DNA of 64,000 bases from JACVRN01 sp963715565 (GCA_963715565.1 OY970256.1:3410001-3474000), one strand, 5' to 3'. Shown: positions 41,484-50,879, counted from the stretch's first letter. Numbers and translations are program-made. The notes: generated by a model not told the origin, from the sequence alone.

Positions 41484-44400
41484 TTATACCATCTCCCACT
41501 CAAGCAGCGATTCTCGCATGTCAGCCACGGCAATATTGTTGGGCGCGATGTTGTAAATGCTGAGAATCAAATCAAAGGCCGTAGGGAAATACGTTCGCTC
41601 GTTTCTAAAATCGGCAAAGACACGGCTATGGAGTAAGGGAGGCAACGACACATTCTTTTCGCCTACTAATAGCAACGGCAAGACAGTTTTCTTCTGGTCT
41701 TCGGTGCCCAGCAGCCGGTTCGAGATTAAATCCACCTCGGCGGCGACAACATAACCCGTGCTCGTATCTTTGTTCTCATATTTCTTTCGATAGAGCGGCG
41801 TGCCGACCACAATGATTTGAGCGGATTTTTCAATTCGCTCGATGAAGCGCGGCACACTCGCGCCCACTCTCGCATTCTCCCATTGGTCAAGCACCACGTT
41901 GATCCCGGCCTTTTGTAAGTCGGTTGCCAGATTGCGCTCTACCCAGCGTTCCTGCTCTTTGTCGCCCCAGGCGTAACTGATGAAGCACTCAGGCCGCGCG
42001 AGATTCTGGTCTTCAACATATGACGAAACCCGGAAGACCGCCTGCTCAAAGCGCGACCGACGGGCGGCGAACCACTGTTGCTCTTCTACCTTGCGACGCT
42101 CCTTCTGCGTTAACTGAATTGGCTCGTGAGCTTTTGGCAGCGCAAGTCTATCACCACACTCAGGACAAAAGGCGAATGCGCTGCCATTGCGGAGCCGGTC
42201 GCGCACGACCGCGCGGTTAAGTGCGTGCCCGTTGGAGCAAACCACTGCCTCGTAACGAAAGACGTTCAGGTTACGACGGGCAAGGAAGCTTTCAAACAAA
42301 CCCTGAAACAGAGTCCGCACAGGCTTGCCGACATTTGAGCCGAAATACAGAACCAGACTCAATTCGCCTTCGCGTTCGTCATCCTGACGGAAGCCGCAGA
42401 TTAAACCTTCGCCCACCTCGTAACGAGCTTGATTACGCCACTGATTTGTGCGCGTGAAGGTTTGGGTGTAGCCGAGCAACACCACCAGCGATGCATACAC
42501 GTTCTCGATTGCGCCGCTCACCGTATAAGACACACTTTCTTCCGTCTCTTCTTCTTCCAGTAAAGGCTTCTTCAGATTAATAAGCTCAGGGAAGACCAGA
42601 TAGGATTTTCCGCCCAAGTCAGTCTCGCGAAAACAGACATTATGTTTGAGAAACAGGAGCGCCGCCGAGTCCAGTAAGATACTCTGCTCCTCTTCTGAGA
42701 GCTTCTCCAACTCACGAAACTGATATTCGCCGGACAGTAACCGTTTCTCTTCAAGCGAGCCCAGGCCCTTCGGACTTCGCCGCGCCTCCAGCACAAACGA
42801 CGCTGCCAGATTGTTGAGCAATTCCGGCGCGAGCAGGACTCGTTCTTCACCCTTGGAAGTTCTAAGCACTCGCACGTAGCCGTAGTTAGCAAGATGCCCG
42901 ACGGCGGTCATCATCTCGGCATCCGTAAACTTCCAACGCTTGCTGGTCTTCTCCAGCCGTTTGCGCAAGTCCTGCGGGCTGACAATCATTTTCCTGAGAC
43001 GGCGATTCTCTTTCATCCCCAGCACGTAATCCTTGATGCGTTTGAAAGTGACCGTCGTCACCGTCGCAGGCTTTTGCTCCCACGGAATCTGCTCTCGCAT
43101 CCGCCGCATTAATTCGTCCAGCCCAATCTCATCCTTAGCGCTCGTCGCCAGATAACCGCCGCTGATCCCTCGATGGCGACAGAACTCATCAAGCTCCTCC
43201 GGCGTCAATCGCGCCTCGCCCCGGTCAGCACGACCACCCACCAATATCGTCGGACAGACTTGCTGCTTCTCCTCCTCTTTCATCTCTTGCCCCGATGAAC
43301 CTGATGCCAGCCCTGCTTTGAGCTGCTTCAACCAGAACTCCACGCCATGCAACGGGTCACGGCTGTCCGTCGGATCAAAAAGGATAAGCGCCAGGTCTGC
43401 ATCGTCCAGAAACAAAGCATGAGTCAAGCGGTAATCAGGCTGCCCCGCCAAATCCCATAGAATCGCTTCACACTCAGTGCCGTCATCGCGTCGCTTGCCG
43501 AGTTCATCAATCACCCAGAACTGCTGCCCATGCGTCGAGGAATGTTCCTTGAACTCTCCATGCGCCAGCCTCCATCCCAACCCCGTCTTGCCCACGCCCG
43601 AATCGCCTACCAACACGATCTTGGCCGTCGTATGATGCACCGCCTCCACTGCTGGCTTGGGTTCCGGCTCTTTGCCTAACAGCACATCGAAGTCCAGCTC
43701 CCAGAAATGAATCACCCTGGCCAGCTCTTCCTCGGATGCGCCCGGCTTTGAACCGGAGGTGGCCAGCAGCGGCAATGTAGGATGAAACGTGAAGCCTAGT
43801 CTCCACTGATTAGACTCAGGTAACTTCTGGATGACGACGACCGTGTCCCAAGTCTCGCAACTCCATAAGCGCAAAGTTCCATCAAGACTCTTGGAAGCCA
43901 AGAATCGCGCGTCCACAGAGAAAGCAACAGCATATACGCGGTCGGTATGACCTTCGAGAGTGCGCAACAGCTTGCCGCTGGTCACATCCCACAGTTTCAC
44001 TGTCTTGTCTCCGCTCGCGCTGGCCAGTACCTGGCCCGCAGGGTCGAACGCAACGCTCATGATAGAATCTCCGTGACCTTCGAGAGTGCGCAACAGCTTG
44101 CCGCTGGTCACATCCCACAGTTTCACTGTCTGGTCATGGCTCCCGCTGGCCAGTACCTGGCCCGTCGGATCGAACGCAACGCTGTAGACGTACATCTCAT
44201 GGCCTTCGAGAGTGCGCAACAGCTTGCCGCTGGTCACATCCCACAGTTTCACTGTCTTGTCTCCGCTCGCGCTGGCCAGTACCTGGCCCGCAGGATCGAA
44301 CGCAACACTGTAGATAGTGCTAAAAGTAGTACTCTTGCGCGCTTGGAGAGTGCGTAACAGCTTGCCGCTGGTCACATCCCACAGTTTTACTGTGTTGTCA

Positions 44401-44681
44401 GGGCTCGCGCTGGCCAGTACCTGGCCCGTCGGATCGAACGCAACGCTGTAGACGTACATCTCATGGCCTTCGAGAGTGCGTAACAGCTTGCCGCTGGTCA
44501 CATCCCACAGTTTCACTGTCTGGTCATCGCTCCCGCTGGCCAGTACTTGGCCCGTCGGATTGAACGCAATGCTCCGGACAGAGCCCTCATGCCCTTCGAG
44601 TGTGCGTAACAGCTTCACGCCCGGCGGTAGGTTCGGCTCTTGCTGCTTACTGCTTTGCACATTTCGTTTCTGCTTCGGCAT
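41484..44681 (-). CDS. WD40-Roc GTPase-COR-like-TIR multidomain protein (NLR-like)
   Basis: 1065 residues from the ATG at 44681, after a GGAAAG ribosome-binding site. Seven WD40 blades (about 20-340) come first; blades 2 to 5 are nearly identical (GKLLRTLEGH ... VKLWDVTS). A Roc-type GTPase follows, with P-loop GDSGVGKT (359-366), G3 DLAGQPDY (about 410) and TSAK; the G4 position reads GRAD instead of NKxD. A COR-like winged-helix region, a zinc ribbon (CSNGH, CPECGD) and a short coiled coil lead to a C-terminal TIR/SEFIR domain (ECFISYAWGD, VPRFIERIEKS). Known WD40-STAND and Roco-TIR proteins act in signalling and immunity; this specific role is inference. Confidence 0.88.
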   Translation of the reverse strand: MPKQKRNVQSSKQQEPNLPPGVKLLRTLEGHEGSVRSIAFNPTGQVLASGSDDQTVKLWDVTSGKLLRTLEGHEMYVYSVAFDPTGQVLASASPDNTVKLWDVTSGKLLRTLQARKSTTFSTIYSVAFDPAGQVLASASGDKTVKLWDVTSGKLLRTLEGHEMYVYSVAFDPTGQVLASGSHDQTVKLWDVTSGKLLRTLEGHGDSIMSVAFDPAGQVLASASGDKTVKLWDVTSGKLLRTLEGHTDRVYAVAFSVDARFLASKSLDGTLRLWSCETWDTVVVIQKLPESNQWRLGFTFHPTLPLLATSGSKPGASEEELARVIHFWELDFDVLLGKEPEPKPAVEAVHHTTAKIVLVGDSGVGKTGLGWRLAHGEFKEHSSTHGQQFWVIDELGKRRDDGTECEAILWDLAGQPDYRLTHALFLDDADLALILFDPTDSRDPLHGVEFWLKQLKAGLASGSSGQEMKEEEKQQVCPTILVGGRADRGEARLTPEELDEFCRHRGISGGYLATSAKDEIGLDELMRRMREQIPWEQKPATVTTVTFKRIKDYVLGMKENRRLRKMIVSPQDLRKRLEKTSKRWKFTDAEMMTAVGHLANYGYVRVLRTSKGEERVLLAPELLNNLAASFVLEARRSPKGLGSLEEKRLLSGEYQFRELEKLSEEEQSILLDSAALLFLKHNVCFRETDLGGKSYLVFPELINLKKPLLEEEETEESVSYTVSGAIENVYASLVVLLGYTQTFTRTNQWRNQARYEVGEGLICGFRQDDEREGELSLVLYFGSNVGKPVRTLFQGLFESFLARRNLNVFRYEAVVCSNGHALNRAVVRDRLRNGSAFAFCPECGDRLALPKAHEPIQLTQKERRKVEEQQWFAARRSRFEQAVFRVSSYVEDQNLARPECFISYAWGDKEQERWVERNLATDLQKAGINVVLDQWENARVGASVPRFIERIEKSAQIIVVGTPLYRKKYENKDTSTGYVVAAEVDLISNRLLGTEDQKKTVLPLLLVGEKNVSLPPLLHSRVFADFRNERTYFPTAFDLILSIYNIAPNNIAVADMRESLLEWEMV

Positions 44682-45153
44682 GATGCTTTCCAATCCTTGC
44701 GCTCTTTGGGTTATCAATTATGGACGTGACTCGTGAAGTCGCAAAAGGTTCGTGATGTCACTCGCGGCAGGAACAAGAGCGGCTTGCTGGTTCCGGCCTT
44801 CAGGCTAAGTGAAGATGTATATACTGAAGTCGCTGTCATTCTTCAACTATAAAGATGAGGGCGAGCGTGCTCGCAGAGCGCTAGGCATTGCGTTGGTGTG
44901 TTAGCCTGATGATATGCAGGCGTCTGTCTTGAAGGCGCGCGTGGCGCGTGTTGTTGCTTAGGCGCATCTGGTTTATCTTGAATCGTCGCCGGTTATCTTC
45001 AAGGTGTTGAAGCGTGACGAAGTCTTGCGCACGAGTGATGGGAGCGCAGTCTATATAGCCGTTTTGGTGATGGTGTGGGTCGGGTCGCTCGTTTTGGGAA
45101 ACGTCCTGCACGAGTTGAGATAATTTTTTTTCGGATTAAAGGAGGTCCTCACG
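44682..45153. other. Gene-free stretch between divergent genes
   Basis: It holds the 5' region of the WD40-Roc-TIR gene and of the amylase gene. Short open frames occur on both strands (for example about 44913-45122 on plus, interrupted by a stop) but show no start signal or family. No repeat or RNA is seen apart from the ribosome-binding site at 45138. Confidence 0.4.
45138..45146 (+). promoter_or_regulatory. Strong ribosome-binding site of the amylase gene
   Basis: AAAGGAGGT lies 7 bases before the GTG at 45154 and decides that start; the next in-frame ATG (45166) would be too far from it. Confidence 0.8.
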
Positions 45154-46500
45154 GTGGGCGTGTTGATGCAGGCGTTTTACTGGAACTGTCCGGCGCGTGA
45201 GGGGCGCGATGGCGCGTGGTGGACTTTGGTCAGCGATAAGGTTGCGGAGTTGAATGACGCGGGGTTTACTGCGCTGTGGCTGCCGCCTGTGTCGAAGGCT
45301 GCTAATCTGGGCGGCCCTTCTATGGGTTATGACCCTTATGATTATTACGACCTCGGGGACATAGATCAGAAGGGGCGCACTAAGACGTGGTTCGGCAATG
45401 GGGCGGAGCTGCGTGAGCTGATTGAGAGGGCGCACCAGCGCAACATGCAGGTTTACGCGGACATGGTTCTGGACCATAACTCGGGCGGAGACCAGCCGCA
45501 GCAGAATCCTCTTGACCAACACACGCGGTGGACGCTCTTTTCGCCGGGCAGCACAAGGTTTCCTAGAACGTGGGAATGCTTTCACCCTTCGCCCTACGAG
45601 ACCTTTGACGAGATGACTTTTGGCGAGATGCCGGACCTCTGCCACCGCAATCCTTACGTCTACACGGAGCTGATTAAATTCGCGCAGTGGATGGTCGAAG
45701 ACGTGGGCTTTGACGGCTTCCGTTTTGATTTCGTCAAGGGCTATGGCCCGTGGATGGTCAAGGCGCTCGCCGAGATGCGTTATCTGAACAAAACAGACCG
45801 CAGCTTCAAGCCCTTCTTCGTGGGCGAGTGCTGGGACAACGAGCGCACCATCAACGACTGGCTCAATACGGTCAATGCTTTTATAGACAATCCCATACAC
45901 GCATTTGATTTTCCTTTGCGTTACAGGTTGAAGGACATGTGTGACCAGTTCAGTTTCAGCTTGCGCACGCTGGCGCAGGGCGGCACGCTCCTCTCTGAAA
46001 ATCCCGCTCGCGCTGTGACCTTTGTGGACAACCACGACACGACACAAAAAGAGGAAGACGGCGTAATTAACGACAAGCTCATGGCCTACGCTTTTATACT
46101 CACGCACGAAGGCTATCCGTCCGTCTTCTGGCAGGACTACTTTACATATGGCCTTGCGCGCACGGGCACTGCGAACGGCATCGCCGCCCTAACCGCCGCG
46201 CACGAACGCCATGCCGGAGGCGCTTCGTCAGTGCTTTATTCCGACGACGATCTTTACATCATGCAGCGCGACGGTCACGAAAGCCAAACGGGCCTAGTGC
46301 TTGTGATTAATAATCGCGGCGACGCATGGAAAGGGGCCGGAGTCTCTACGCGCTGGACGGACACACGGCTCGCGCCGGTCGCATGGAGCGGGCGCACAGA
46401 CCAATCCGAACCGGAGGCTAAGTGGACAAACGCCGCAGGGCGTACAGAGTTGTGGGCCGCGCCGCGCGGCTACGCCGTCTACGCGCCGCAACGACAATAG
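45154..46500 (+). CDS. Alpha-amylase (GH13 family), no signal peptide
   Basis: 448 residues with a GTG start. GH13 conserved regions: VYADMVLDHNS near residue 110, GFRFDFVKG near 195 with the nucleophile Asp, PFFVGECWDN near 226 with the acid/base Glu, and FVDNHDTTQKE near 290. A short C-terminal beta domain follows. It begins directly with MGVLMQAFYWNC, so it is likely cytoplasmic and acts on internal glycogen or imported malto-oligosaccharides. It is the size of compact bacterial and plant-like alpha-amylases. The downstream methyltransferase gene starts 35 bp after its stop. Confidence 0.92.
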   Translation: MGVLMQAFYWNCPAREGRDGAWWTLVSDKVAELNDAGFTALWLPPVSKAANLGGPSMGYDPYDYYDLGDIDQKGRTKTWFGNGAELRELIERAHQRNMQVYADMVLDHNSGGDQPQQNPLDQHTRWTLFSPGSTRFPRTWECFHPSPYETFDEMTFGEMPDLCHRNPYVYTELIKFAQWMVEDVGFDGFRFDFVKGYGPWMVKALAEMRYLNKTDRSFKPFFVGECWDNERTINDWLNTVNAFIDNPIHAFDFPLRYRLKDMCDQFSFSLRTLAQGGTLLSENPARAVTFVDNHDTTQKEEDGVINDKLMAYAFILTHEGYPSVFWQDYFTYGLARTGTANGIAALTAAHERHAGGASSVLYSDDDLYIMQRDGHESQTGLVLVINNRGDAWKGAGVSTRWTDTRLAPVAWSGRTDQSEPEAKWTNAAGRTELWAAPRGYAVYAPQRQ

Positions 46501-46535
46501 ATTGCCAACCGTGGCGAGCGTCACTTTCATCATCC

Positions 46536-47219
46536 ATGTCCGAGTCAACGTTATCCATTCAGAAAGATTTTGACCGCATCGCGCTTCTTTCAAGCGACGG
46601 CTGGAATCACAACTCTCACTACCATGACTTTTTGTTGCGTCACGTTCCTGAGGGCGCGCGCACGGCGCTCGAAGTCGGCTGCGGCACGGGCGCGTTTTCG
46701 CGTCTCTTAGCCGAGCGCGTGCGCAACGTCACGGCGCTCGATTTATCGCCGCAGATGATTGAGGTGGCCGCTAGACACGCAGCACATCTAGCGAACATTG
46801 ATTTTCGCGTCGCGGATTTTATGGCCTGCGACCTCCCCGCCGATGAGTTCGATTGCATCGCCAGCATCGCCACACTCCACCACATGCCGGCGGGCGAAGC
46901 GCTCTTGAAAATGAAGCGCGCGTTAAAGGCCGGTGGCCGCCTGCTCGTTCTGGACCTCTTCGAGCCAGAAGGGTTCAAAGACGCTTTGCGGAGCGCGCTT
47001 CTAGCCATGCCCCTGAGCGGCGCGTTGAATTTAATCAGGCGCGGGCGTCTACGCGCGCCACGGGAAGTGCGCGCCGTGTGGGCCGAGCACGCGCGGCACG
47101 ACTCTTTTTTGACCATGAATGAAGTCCGGCGAACGTGCGCGCGTTTTCTGCCCGGAGCCGTCGTGAGAAAGCATCTCTTCTGGCGCTACTCGCTCATCTG
47201 GCGGAAACCTGTGGTATAA
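46536..47219 (+). CDS. SAM-dependent class I methyltransferase
   Basis: 227 residues from the ATG at 46536; the in-frame region upstream overlaps the amylase end. The SAM motif TALEVGCGTGAFSRLLAERV is near residues 42-61, followed by VTALDLSPQMIEVA and DEFDCIASIATLHHMPAGEA. It is of the UbiE/COQ5-like Methyltransf_11 type. The substrate is unknown. It may be cotranscribed with the amylase gene. Confidence 0.85.
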   Translation: MSESTLSIQKDFDRIALLSSDGWNHNSHYHDFLLRHVPEGARTALEVGCGTGAFSRLLAERVRNVTALDLSPQMIEVAARHAAHLANIDFRVADFMACDLPADEFDCIASIATLHHMPAGEALLKMKRALKAGGRLLVLDLFEPEGFKDALRSALLAMPLSGALNLIRRGRLRAPREVRAVWAEHARHDSFLTMNEVRRTCARFLPGAVVRKHLFWRYSLIWRKPVV

Positions 47220-47264
47220 AAGACGCGTCATTAAATCGGCGCTCGCCGCTCTTTTTGAGGTGCA

Positions 47265-47801
47265 ATGATTAGGAAACTTTTTGGCGCGCTCTGCCTGTTT
47301 ATGCTCTTAATGTCGGTCGCCGCATTTGCGCAACAGTCTTCGCTGAAGTCGGAGATAAAGATAAATGCGCGCGGCACTCGTTTGAATTTGACGGGCCGAA
47401 AGTTGCGCCGCACGATTGATGCCAAACAGGAAGTCGGCGCGGCTAAAATAGATGACGTGGAACTACTGTTTGCCAATCGCAAGGAGTCTTTCAACTACCT
47501 TCTGATTAACGCCTGCGGCTCGTCCAAGCTCGTAGGCGATGCGCGCCAGTGCGGCGCGGGCACGGAATGCAATCTACTGTGGATCAGGCTCGACGCCGCG
47601 TGGAAGGTTCAGGAAATCAAGTCCGCGCTTTATGAATCCTGCTGGCGTCCCATCACTTCCATGGACGGCTATAAAATCACGGGCAACACTTTGCAGATGG
47701 AGTACGAAGACTTCAGAGAGAAGTTGCGCTCCAAGCTCTCGTACGACGCGATGCAGCCCGAGCGTGGCTTTGTCATAGAGGAGTCCGCGCTGCCGGACTG
47801 A
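47265..47801 (+). CDS. Uncharacterised secreted protein
   Basis: 178 residues with a signal peptide (MIRKLFGALCLFMLLMSVAA, then FAQQ). The mature part contains SFNYLLINACGSSKLVGDAR and CGAGTECNLLW, with three cysteines that could form disulfides. No family is recognised. It starts 45 bp after the methyltransferase gene. Confidence 0.6.
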   Translation: MIRKLFGALCLFMLLMSVAAFAQQSSLKSEIKINARGTRLNLTGRKLRRTIDAKQEVGAAKIDDVELLFANRKESFNYLLINACGSSKLVGDARQCGAGTECNLLWIRLDAAWKVQEIKSALYESCWRPITSMDGYKITGNTLQMEYEDFREKLRSKLSYDAMQPERGFVIEESALPD

Positions 47802-47863
47802 GAGGCTCGTGAGCCAAAGCTCATCCAAAACATAAATCTTAAAAATTCATTTCGTCAGTAGCT

Positions 47864-48766
47864 ATGATCGAATACGACGCTCATAAATGGCTGGACCATC
47901 TCTTTGACATCAAGGGCTCAATGGTGCGCGAGATTGTGTGGCGCGTGCTGCTGGTGGTCGCGTGGTCTGCTGCCGTGGTGGCCTTCCACGTTTTTGTGCG
48001 GCCCGTCGCCGTGCCTTCGACTATTCACGCGCTCGTAGGCGTGGCTCTAGGGCTTCTACTTGTGATTCGCACCAACGCGTCTTACGAGCGTTTCTGGGAA
48101 GGGCGCAAGATGTGGGGCGGCATGGTCAACGAATCGCGCAACATGGCGCGCGCCGCGACCGCTTTTCTTCGCCCTCATCCAAAGCTTCTAGAACCCGTCA
48201 TCCTGTGGACAGTGGCCTTCTCCTATGCGTCGATGCACGTCTTGCGCGGGCAGAAAAGCATTGGACCGATGGCCGAGCGTCTTCCGGCGGATGAAGTCAG
48301 CGCGGCGCTCTCTGCCGAGCACGTCCCGTCGGCGATTGCGCTTCGCATCAGCAGTCTTCTGGCAGAGGCGCGCACGCGCGGCCACATTTCCGATTACGTC
48401 GCCATGACGCTCGACAACAACGTACAGTTGCTGATTGACTACATAGGCTCCTGCGAGCGCATACACAAAACGCCGCTGCCGTTTGCCTACGTCGTACACC
48501 TCAGGCGCGCTATTATCATCTACTGTCTGACGCTGCCCTTTGCGCTGTTAGACTCCTACGGCTGGTCAACCATCCTTGACACGTTGCTCATAGCCTATAT
48601 TCTTTTCGGTATCGAAGAGATCGGCGTCGAGATAGAAGACCCCTTTGGTGAAGACGACAACGACCTGCCGCTCGAACAGATTTGCGATACCATCGAGCGC
48701 AATCTTTTAAGCGTCATCGCGGAAGGGCGCGAAGCCAGACAGTTGACGCAGGGAGCCGGGGCCTAA
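47864..48766 (+). CDS. Bestrophin-like anion channel (UPF0187)
   Basis: 300 residues. The N-terminal HKWLDHLFDIKGSMVREIVW, the first hydrophobic segment, then VGVALGLLLVIRTNASYERFWEGRKMWGG near residue 65, with the diagnostic RTNASYERFWEGR, identify a bacterial bestrophin. Bestrophins form pentameric chloride or bicarbonate channels. The C-terminal GIEEIGVEIEDPFGEDDNDL matches the acidic calcium-clasp-like region of the family. It is followed after 46 bp by a beta-carbonic anhydrase gene on the same strand. Confidence 0.9.
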   Translation: MIEYDAHKWLDHLFDIKGSMVREIVWRVLLVVAWSAAVVAFHVFVRPVAVPSTIHALVGVALGLLLVIRTNASYERFWEGRKMWGGMVNESRNMARAATAFLRPHPKLLEPVILWTVAFSYASMHVLRGQKSIGPMAERLPADEVSAALSAEHVPSAIALRISSLLAEARTRGHISDYVAMTLDNNVQLLIDYIGSCERIHKTPLPFAYVVHLRRAIIIYCLTLPFALLDSYGWSTILDTLLIAYILFGIEEIGVEIEDPFGEDDNDLPLEQICDTIERNLLSVIAEGREARQLTQGAGA

Positions 48767-48812
48767 GACGCGGATTTTCAACTTCCAAAAATCATTCGAG
48801 AGAAAACAATCT

Positions 48813-49463
48813 ATGCGAAAGTTAAAGAACTTATTTGAAAGAAACAGACAGTGGGCCGAAGGCGTCAAGTCTCGCGAGCCGGATTTTTTCGAGAAGCTCT
48901 CGCGCCAGCAGTCGCCCGAGTACCTGTGGATAGGCTGCGCCGACAGCCGCGTGCCCGCCAACGAAATCACGGGCCTCCTGCCCGGCGAAATGTTCGTCCA
49001 TCGCAACGTCGCCAACATGGTCGTCCACACGGACTTCAACTGCCTGTCCGTGATTCAGTACGCGGTCGAAGTGCTCGGCGTCAAACACATCATCGTCTGC
49101 GGCCACTACGGCTGCGGCGGCGTGCGCGCGGCGATGGAGCATAAACGACACGGATTGATAGACAACTGGCTGCGCCACATACAGGACGTGAACGAAAAAC
49201 ACGCGCCCGGCCTCGCAAGGCTCGCGGATGACACTTCTAAATTCGACCGCCTGTGCGAGCTGAACGTTATAGAGCAGGTCAAGAACATCTGCCAGACGAC
49301 GATTGTCGAGAACGCCTGGGCGCGCGAGCAGGACCTGACTGTCCACGGCTGGATTTATCGTCTGGACGACGGGCTGCTCCACGACCTCAACATCACCGTC
49401 ATCAATCAGGACGAGCTACGCTCATTCTACGGAGAAGCAATCGCAAACCCCGTCACCAACTGA
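48813..49463 (+). CDS. can: Beta-class carbonic anhydrase
   Basis: 216 residues. The zinc ligands are seen in LWIGCADSRVP (Cys and Asp-Arg dyad) and IVCGHYGCGG (His and Cys), the beta-class pattern. It interconverts CO2 and bicarbonate in the cytoplasm. Length is typical. It directly follows the bestrophin-like channel gene and precedes a strong terminator, so the two form a likely two-gene transcript for bicarbonate handling. Confidence 0.95.
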   Translation: MRKLKNLFERNRQWAEGVKSREPDFFEKLSRQQSPEYLWIGCADSRVPANEITGLLPGEMFVHRNVANMVVHTDFNCLSVIQYAVEVLGVKHIIVCGHYGCGGVRAAMEHKRHGLIDNWLRHIQDVNEKHAPGLARLADDTSKFDRLCELNVIEQVKNICQTTIVENAWAREQDLTVHGWIYRLDDGLLHDLNITVINQDELRSFYGEAIANPVTN

Positions 49464-49520
49464 AAGCACGTGCGCGATAAGTGCGCTCATGTGCGCCCGG
49501 TCAAAACCGTCCTGATTTAG

Positions 49521-49566
49521 AAAAGCCCTGAACGTGGCCTTACACGGCACGCGTTCAGGGCTTTTC
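49521..49566 (+). terminator. Rho-independent terminator after the carbonic anhydrase gene
   Basis: Stem AAAAGCCCTGAACG / CGTTCAGGGCTTTT with a loop of about 16 nt, followed by CTTCC. The A/T flanks of the stem allow it to work in both directions. Confidence 0.8.
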
Positions 49567-49807
49567 TTCCCGCAGCGAAAAACCTTTACAGAATTAAAAT
49601 GAAGTGCTAGGGTTACACCCAACTCCGGCGAAACTCTTGACTGGTAAAGGGTTAAGTCCTTTCCCAAACCACATTTTATGGTATCTCTCGCTAACCATCG
49701 GCCCAGTATATAGGGGTTTTGTTTTCATCGAAGTGTCTCATTCGGGGCAGCCGCTCGCGGCCATTTCCGACAATCATAAAGCTTCCAACTTTTAGCGAGG
49801 TGCGGTG
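49567..49807. other. Gene-free leader of the PilZ-like gene
   Basis: With the terminator, about 344 bases separate the two genes. There is a small hairpin-forming stretch, but nothing matches a riboswitch class I know; I looked in particular for a c-di-GMP riboswitch because of the downstream gene. A promoter is not obvious. Confidence 0.35.
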
Positions 49808-50686
49808 ATGCTAAAAAAGATTAGCGCAATCATCAGGGGACGCAAGCAGCGAACAAGCCAAAATCAGAAGCGCCTGCCGGTCACAGTCACGTTGCTGGAC
49901 CCGAAGAGCAAGGCTACCGTCAAACAATCCTCTCAGCCTATGCGAGGCTACCTGCGCGACATCAACAAGAACGGCCTCTCGCTGATGATGTCTGCGGTTC
50001 ACTCCAACGATCCCTTCTTTGTCTGTAGCGGCTACGTCCTGCAAATCACGCTCGGCTTCAACAACCGTGACATTAGCATCGAGGCCGTCCCCGTTCGCTA
50101 CAATATCGATGAAGGTCAGGACGAATATAAATACCTCATCGGCGCGCGCATCATTAAGATTAGAAAGTCGGACCGCAAGTACATTGACCAGTATTTGAAA
50201 GACGGTCGGCCCGTACCGCGAGTGCTGCGTTCGTTAATGGCCCACGCGCATGACCTACTGATTAATCGCGTGCGCGTCCGGCGCAGCGGGATGCGTCTGC
50301 CCTTGAACCTGGCCCTGATTGATTCAAAGGCCAGAGGCGGAAAGCCTTCCCTGTCGCTCGCAGGCTTCCTGCACGACATCAGCAAGACCGGTCTCTCGCT
50401 CGTCGTCCCCAGCGTGCGCTTCGGCGACCGCTACCCCGTAGGCGACCACTACTGTTTACGCATCAGGATTCAACTGCCCAAAAAGGTCGTGGATATACGC
50501 GCGACGCCCGTGCGCTATAACAAGCTGAGCGAGACGACGGGCGAGCTGGGCTATCTCATCGGCGCGCGCATCACCCAACTGGACGCAGCGGACCGCAAAC
50601 AGCTGAACCGCCACCTGCAACAAGTGAGAAAACGCAATCCGGTCGCGTCGCAGACCAGCTTCGCGCATGACCTTGAATCGTACTGA
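49808..50686 (+). CDS. Protein with two tandem PilZ-like domains
   Basis: 292 residues from the ATG at 49808; a GTG three bases earlier is also in frame. Two homologous halves (about 15-135 and 155-275) each contain a basic start (KRLPVTVTLLDPK; MRLPLNLALIDSK), a loop ending INKNGLSLMM or ISKTGLSLVV, and YLIGARI near the end. This resembles PilZ domains (DxSxxG-like loop), which bind cyclic di-GMP. The classical RxxxR is only partly recognisable, so binding is uncertain. The internal duplication is clear from the sequence. Confidence 0.65.
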   Translation: MLKKISAIIRGRKQRTSQNQKRLPVTVTLLDPKSKATVKQSSQPMRGYLRDINKNGLSLMMSAVHSNDPFFVCSGYVLQITLGFNNRDISIEAVPVRYNIDEGQDEYKYLIGARIIKIRKSDRKYIDQYLKDGRPVPRVLRSLMAHAHDLLINRVRVRRSGMRLPLNLALIDSKARGGKPSLSLAGFLHDISKTGLSLVVPSVRFGDRYPVGDHYCLRIRIQLPKKVVDIRATPVRYNKLSETTGELGYLIGARITQLDAADRKQLNRHLQQVRKRNPVASQTSFAHDLESY

Positions 50687-50879
50687 AAAAGCATTTCAGA
50701 TTTTCTTTCAAGCTAAGGTCTGTACGGGACAGCTTTTCTCCAAAGCCCGAAAGCACAGCTCGCGGACGCCTTGATAGCCATCTCTTTCATCGTCGTGTGG
50801 TAGCTTGCGGGCTGCTTGTTCGGCGCGGGTTAATTCGAGCGTTGGATGTGGCTATGGTATTCAACATTTGTGGTTAAAG

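Noticed and set aside
44881..45111. A 76-codon minus-strand open frame
   Set aside because: No start signal, domain or hydrophobic pattern; part of the gene-free stretch.
45136..46107. A 323-codon minus-strand open frame
   Set aside because: It is antisense to the alpha-amylase gene, whose conserved regions and ribosome-binding site are clear.
49567..49807. A c-di-GMP riboswitch in front of the PilZ-like gene
   Set aside because: The conserved GEMM core (GCAAA and the A-rich loop) was not found.
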